Below, in pieces: positions 6,234 to 7,967 of a DNA stretch of 7,967 nucleotides (positions are counted from its first letter, which is position 1; each line of letters starts with the position of its first letter). The notes below the pieces were generated by a model, which worked only from the letters and a program-made list of their open reading frames with translations, was not told where the DNA came from and did no database searches. Source of the stretch: Fibrobacter sp. (GTDB taxonomy: Bacteria > Fibrobacterota > Fibrobacteria > Fibrobacterales > Fibrobacteraceae); the NCBI GenBank assembly GCA_017550445.1, contig JAFZOV010000060.1:1-7967 (forward strand), given 5' to 3'. A program made the translations under genes and the position numbers.

Positions 6234-6383
6234 ATGAAGAACGAACAGAAAAAAGAATATACCACCCCAGAAATGAAGGTGGTCGAACTCAAGCATGAGG
6301 TTAACCTGTTGGTTGCTAGTGACAACGGTGGTTACGGTGGTGGCTTTACGATGAGCCATGAAACAGAAGAATATCAGGCCTAA
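6234..6383 (+). CDS. Small glycine-rich peptide (49 aa) behind the secreted protein
   Basis: A 49-codon gene starts at ATG 6234, 36 bp after the stop of the secreted-protein gene and 8 nt after AAAAGG, so it probably belongs to the same transcript. The product has a charged N-terminal half with YTTPEMKVVELKHEVNLLVAS, then DNGGYGGGF and a short acidic tail. The pattern 'x-x-P-x-M-x-V-V-E-L ... L-L-x-A/G-S' followed by glycines is one I have seen in short uncharacterised ORFs near surface-protein genes in Bacteroidota. Those are sometimes discussed as leader-type natural-product precursors, but the function is unknown to me and no maturation enzyme is encoded here. No signal peptide or membrane segment is present. 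Its stop overlaps the stop of the convergent FKBP gene by 4 bp (6380-6383), and no terminator separates them. It is shorter than many gene-calling cut-offs and may be missed by automated annotation. Confidence 0.72.
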   Translation: MKNEQKKEYTTPEMKVVELKHEVNLLVASDNGGYGGGFTMSHETEEYQA

Positions 6384-7018
6384 AAGCGCCATCTCCTGTT
6401 GAGGTTGTTGTCGTCAAAATCTTCGTTGTCGCGATTGTCGAAATCGCCGTCAAAATTGTCAAAATCGTTGAATTCGTCGCGGTCGGGGTAGCCCGATTCG
6501 ATTTCGGTAAAGCTCGGTTGCTCTATGGCGACCACGGTCACGTCAAAAGTCAGGTCCTTGCCCGCGAAGGGGTGGTTCCCGTCCACGATCACGGTGTCCT
6601 TCTTGATTTCCTTGATGGTGTAGATACCGTCGGCTTCGTCATCGTCGTCCAGGTTCAGCCCGTCCACGAATTCGTCGACGGTTTCGGGCAGCTGGAATTC
6701 GCGCACGTCCTCGTCCATGTACATTTCGAGTTCCATGCCGAGCCAGATTTCGCCCACTTCGCGCAGTTCGTCCTTGGGCACTTCCATGACCAAGTCGGGG
6801 CGGTAGGGGCCGTAGCCCTGTTCAAACGGAATGTCGACAGAAAATGATTCGTTCAGGTGACGGCCTTCCAAGGCGTCTTCAAGTCCCGGAATAATGTTGT
6901 TTGCCCCGTGGATGTACACAAACGGGTGGCTTTCGGGCACTTCTTCGAGAATTTTTCCGGTGCGTTCTTTCAAAGAGTAGGCAATGCTGACTTTCAGCTT
7001 GTCTTGAATCGTTTCCAT
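6380..7018 (-). CDS. FKBP-type peptidyl-prolyl cis-trans isomerase, SlyD-like
   Basis: A 212-residue SlyD-type FKBP, predicted cytoplasmic (no signal peptide), that isomerises X-Pro bonds and acts as a folding helper. The FKBP part shows FVYIHGANNIIPGLEDALEG (33-52), then FSVDIPFEQGYGPY (59-72) and V-P-K-D-E-L (80-85). The catalytic domain resumes with VDGNHPFAGKDLTFDVTVVA (145-164), the SlyD hallmark. The chaperone 'insert-in-flap' domain lies between, about 86-142, and is enlarged by an acidic stretch (EFVDGLNLDDDDEADG) of roughly 30 residues over E. coli SlyD. The tail (~170-212) is rich in Asp, Asn and Phe (FDNFDGDFDNRDNEDFDDNN) and lacks the metal-binding histidines of E. coli SlyD, so nickel delivery is unlikely. 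The start is 7 nt after a TATCTTTG box with no Shine-Dalgarno, suggesting a leaderless message. Confidence 0.93.
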   Translation of the reverse strand: METIQDKLKVSIAYSLKERTGKILEEVPESHPFVYIHGANNIIPGLEDALEGRHLNESFSVDIPFEQGYGPYRPDLVMEVPKDELREVGEIWLGMELEMYMDEDVREFQLPETVDEFVDGLNLDDDDEADGIYTIKEIKKDTVIVDGNHPFAGKDLTFDVTVVAIEQPSFTEIESGYPDRDEFNDFDNFDGDFDNRDNEDFDDNNLNRRWRF

Positions 7019-7025
7019 ACGCGCC

Positions 7026-7033
7026 CAAAGATA
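7026..7033 (-). promoter_or_regulatory. -7-like promoter box TATCTTTG before the FKBP gene
   Basis: On the minus strand TATCTTTG, matching TAnnTTTG, ends 7 nt before the FKBP ATG. A run of nine A residues lies just upstream (minus strand), which may act as an UP-like element. The position implies a very short or absent 5' leader, as for the lipoprotein gene. Confidence 0.5.
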
Positions 7034-7050
7034 GCTTTTTTTTTACCAAC

Positions 7051-7115
7051 GGGGGAGGGTTCCCCCTCGGCAAAGCCTGTAGTCTTTGCCTAACCCCACT
7101 GCGGGGACACCCCGC
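7051..7115. repeat. Three back-to-back perfect hairpins upstream of the FKBP gene
   Basis: Hairpin a: GGGGGA (7051-7056) with TCCCCC (7061-7066). Hairpin b: GGCAAAG (7069-7075) with CTTTGCC (7084-7090). Hairpin c: GCGGGG (7101-7106), loop ACA, CCCCGC (7110-7115). All arms are exact. None is followed by a T-run in its own direction, so they do not look like terminators. They lie upstream of the FKBP promoter box and probably belong to the repeat-rich intergenic block that continues to about 7460. Confidence 0.65.
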
Positions 7116-7151
7116 AACGCCCCGGCCAAAACAATGTGGACAAATGCGTAA

Positions 7152-7192
7152 GGCGAGCGTCGCATCTATGCTTGCATAGATATGACCGAGCC
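7152..7192 (+). repeat. GGCGAG/CGAGCC hairpin element, copy 1
   Basis: The ends are GGCGAG (7152-7157) and CGAGCC (7187-7192). They pair as GGC/GCC, a tandem G-A/A-G mismatch and one G-C pair. After a single bulged C (7158), GTC pairs with GAC, then ATCTATG (7164-7170) with CATAGAT (7175-7181) over a CTTG loop. Outside, AAATGC (7142-7147) can pair with GCATTT (7195-7200). It shares its architecture, but not its stem sequence, with copies 2 and 3. Confidence 0.7.
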
Positions 7193-7201
7193 TAGCATTT
7201 G

Positions 7202-7224
7202 GTAAATGAGCGTAGCGAATTTAC
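7202..7224 (+). repeat. Small hairpin with the same tandem G-A mismatch
   Basis: GTAAAT (7202-7207) pairs with ATTTAC (7219-7224). Next come GA opposite GA (7208-7209 and 7217-7218), then GC/GC closing a GTA loop. It lies 10 bases after copy 1 and may be a short member of the same family: the core GCGTAGC also occurs at the tip of copy 3 on the minus strand. Confidence 0.6.
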
Positions 7225-7247
7225 AATGTGTAATGTGAAGTTGTCTT

Positions 7248-7263
7248 CCCCGCGAAGGCGGGG
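7248..7263. repeat. REP-like palindrome CCCCGC-GAAG-GCGGGG
   Basis: A perfect 6-bp GC stem with a GAAG loop. Very similar palindromes (CCCGCGAAGGCGGG followed by GAxCTC) occur as dispersed intergenic repeats in many bacterial genomes. Open frames read through this region encode the usual spurious 'SSPRRRGPP' peptide and are not genes. Confidence 0.7.
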
Positions 7264-7297
7264 ACCTCCCTTTCAATCCGAGAACAGGAAACGCTCC

Positions 7298-7374
7298 GGC
7301 TCGGCCTGCACCGCACGCAAACATGGCCTCGGGCTACGCCCGACGAATGTTCGCTTTGCGGTCAGGCACTCGCC
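7298..7374 (-). repeat. GGCGAG/CGAGCC hairpin element, copy 3 (inverted, long form)
   Basis: On the minus strand it begins GGCGAG (7374-7369) and ends CGAGCC (7303-7298), with the same tandem G-A mismatch and one bulged base (7368) as the other copies. The stem is longer. Given on the plus strand: GCCTG (7304-7308) pairs with CAGGC (7363-7367), ACCGCA (7310-7315) with TGCGGT (7357-7362), AACAT (7320-7324) with ATGTT (7347-7351), and TCGGGC (7329-7334) with GCCCGA (7338-7343) over a 3-base loop. Confidence 0.7.
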
Positions 7375-7400
7375 TCCGCGTCCATCATCATTACCGACAA

Positions 7401-7445
7401 GGCGAGCGATACGAAAACATGCTCGCATGTTTCCATATCCGAGCC
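7401..7445 (+). repeat. GGCGAG/CGAGCC hairpin element, copy 2
   Basis: The ends are GGCGAG (7401-7406) and CGAGCC (7440-7445), with one bulged C (7407). GATA (7408-7411) pairs with TATC (7436-7439), and AAACATG (7415-7421) with CATGTTT (7426-7432) over a CTCG loop. The stem sequences differ from copy 1 while pairing is kept. Confidence 0.7.
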
Positions 7446-7460
7446 GCAGGGGGAAGCGCT

Positions 7461-7547
7461 TTAGCGCAGACGAGGTTCAAGAGCCTCAATCTTAAAGCTC
7501 TTGCGGACGGAATTCTTCTTATTGCTCTTGATATTCTTCTTAGACAT
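7461..7547 (-). pseudogene. Remnant of a LEPR-XLL surface-protein N terminus (28 codons)
   Basis: A 28-codon frame on the minus strand starts at ATG 7547, five bases after a GGGAG ribosome-binding site. The first part is Lys/Asn-rich (MSKKNIKSNKKN), then FKIEALEPRLR and a TAA stop. The 'E-x-LEPR-x-L' pattern after a basic leader is the N-terminal signature of LEPR-XLL proteins, which are typically very large surface or secreted proteins. Here the frame stops at the third residue after LEP, exactly where intergenic hairpin repeats begin (GCGC-TTTA-GCGC at 7456-7467). I read it as the preserved 5' end of a gene whose body was deleted or displaced. An alternative is a genuine 28-aa peptide, since the ribosome-binding site and frame are intact. 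No downstream frame resumes a LEPR-XLL protein within the window. Confidence 0.6.
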
Positions 7548-7560
7548 AATAACTCCCAAT

Positions 7561-7590
7561 GGCATCCCTTAAGGAATGCCTAATTTTTTT
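7561..7590 (+). terminator. Terminator-like hairpin with T-runs, plus orientation
   Basis: GGCAT (7561-7565) pairs with ATGCC (7576-7580), and CCTT with AAGG inside, with one C-A mismatch. TAATTTTTTTGTTTTTTG follows on the plus strand. It would stop plus-strand transcripts, although no plus-strand gene is visible to its left. On the minus strand it lies between the FISUMP stop and the LEPR remnant, preceded by A-runs, so it could act only weakly there. Confidence 0.5.
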
Positions 7591-7624
7591 GTTTTTTGTT
7601 TAAAATTTTACAGATTAAAGGTGG

Positions 7625-7967
7625 TTACTTAACCATCACACAACGAACGGAATGACCATTTTGTTTATAGGACACATTCGTATCTGCGGTTGTAGAACTT
7701 TTCCCAACAACACCATCCGCAGCACATTTATAATCTTCGTACTCATCTTCAACTGGATAGAACCAAATCGAGGATTGATCAATATTCTTAAATCCTCCTC
7801 CTGAAAGAGGATTAATATGCGTTCCCGCTCCAATCAAGCTATACCCGCTAAAATTGAGTCCTCCGAAACTAGTCGCACGCACGCCCTTTGCCCCGGCATC
7901 ATTTCCATCGGCATGCAAAATGATATAGAAATCATCTTCAGTCAACAAACGCCAACCATTGGGGCAA
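7625..7967 (-). CDS. FISUMP-domain surface protein, C-terminal part
   Basis: The last 113 residues of a protein whose start lies beyond the right edge. It begins CPNGWRLLTEDDF, continues through F-S-G-Y and 'GFKNIDQSSIWFYPVEDEYE', and ends NGHSVRCVMVK. This is the layout of the Fib_succ_major domain (FISUMP): a 'C-P-x-G-W-x-L' opening, a central F-W/x-F strand, and the near-terminal S-V-R-C motif just before the stop. The domain is highly amplified in Fibrobacter and is found on secreted or lipid-anchored proteins thought to work at the cell surface, but no activity is known. The two cysteines, in CPNGW and SVRC, may form a disulfide. Stop TAA at 7627-7625. The N-terminal targeting signal cannot be seen. 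Confidence 0.85.
   Translation of the reverse strand, partial: CPNGWRLLTEDDFYIILHADGNDAGAKGVRATSFGGLNFSGYSLIGAGTHINPLSGGGFKNIDQSSIWFYPVEDEYEDYKCAADGVVGKSSTTADTNVSYKQNGHSVRCVMVK

Larger units (their letters stand above)
7034..7460. other. Gene-free, hairpin-dense intergenic block
   Basis: I find no convincing coding frame here on either strand; the open frames that cross it run through palindromes and lack homology-like composition. It contains seven listed hairpin elements (7051-7115, 7152-7192, 7202-7224, 7248-7263, 7298-7374, 7401-7445) and the start of GCGC-TTTA-GCGC. The block separates the FKBP promoter from the LEPR remnant and looks like accumulated repeat elements. Confidence 0.7.

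Noticed and set aside
7152..7445. Transposon terminal inverted repeats
   Set aside because: Copies are individual hairpins in mixed orientation with no transposase frame between them.
7199..7583. Plus-strand frames encoding 'SSPRRRGPP...' type peptides
   Set aside because: They read through the REP-like and GGCGAG palindromes; such peptides are a common artefact of intergenic repeats and they have no good ribosome-binding site.

Overview
The window looks like chromosomal DNA from the phylum Fibrobacterota, most likely a Fibrobacter-like rumen or gut bacterium. The main evidence is a partial protein at the right edge with the C-terminal pattern of the FISUMP family (Fibrobacter succinogenes major paralogous domain). 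Supporting evidence is a large repetitive secreted protein with a C-terminal sorting-like tail, and TATnTTTG elements just upstream of several genes, which resemble the Bacteroidota -7 promoter box. A Bacteroidota relative cannot be excluded from sequence alone.

Layout: 1-1386 (minus) is the N-terminal 462 residues of a peptidase-U32/RlhA-type protein that runs off the left edge. A 75-bp divergent promoter region with a heptamer repeat leads to a 74-aa lipoprotein (1462-1686, plus) with its own terminator-like hairpin. A TATATTTG box at 1756 opens a roughly 210-nt hairpin-rich leader, which may hold a 45-codon upstream ORF. The leader precedes a membrane-anchored protein with an Arg/Asp-rich middle and an Ala/Pro/Glu-rich tail (1975-2625), closed by a 14-bp terminator. 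An AT-richer 1120-aa secreted beta-repeat surface protein follows (2835-6197), with a 49-codon glycine-rich peptide gene 36 bp downstream (6234-6383). That gene converges on, and overlaps by 4 bp, a SlyD-type FKBP prolyl isomerase (6380-7018, minus).

The stretch 7034-7460 has no convincing gene. It holds a dense series of perfect hairpins, including a REP-like palindrome and several elements built around a tandem G-A mismatch. Next come a 28-codon remnant of a LEPR-XLL surface-protein N terminus (7461-7547, minus) and the 3' end of a FISUMP protein (7625-7967, minus).

The genes do not form one pathway. The left half is housekeeping (tRNA/rRNA-modification-type U32 protein, lipoprotein, membrane protein). 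The right half is mostly cell-surface and secreted material plus a folding helper, with intergenic repeats and gene debris typical of a plastic region. The strongest candidates for something undescribed are the covarying hairpin family at 7152-7445, the structured leader at 1764-1974, and the small glycine-rich peptide behind the secreted protein.
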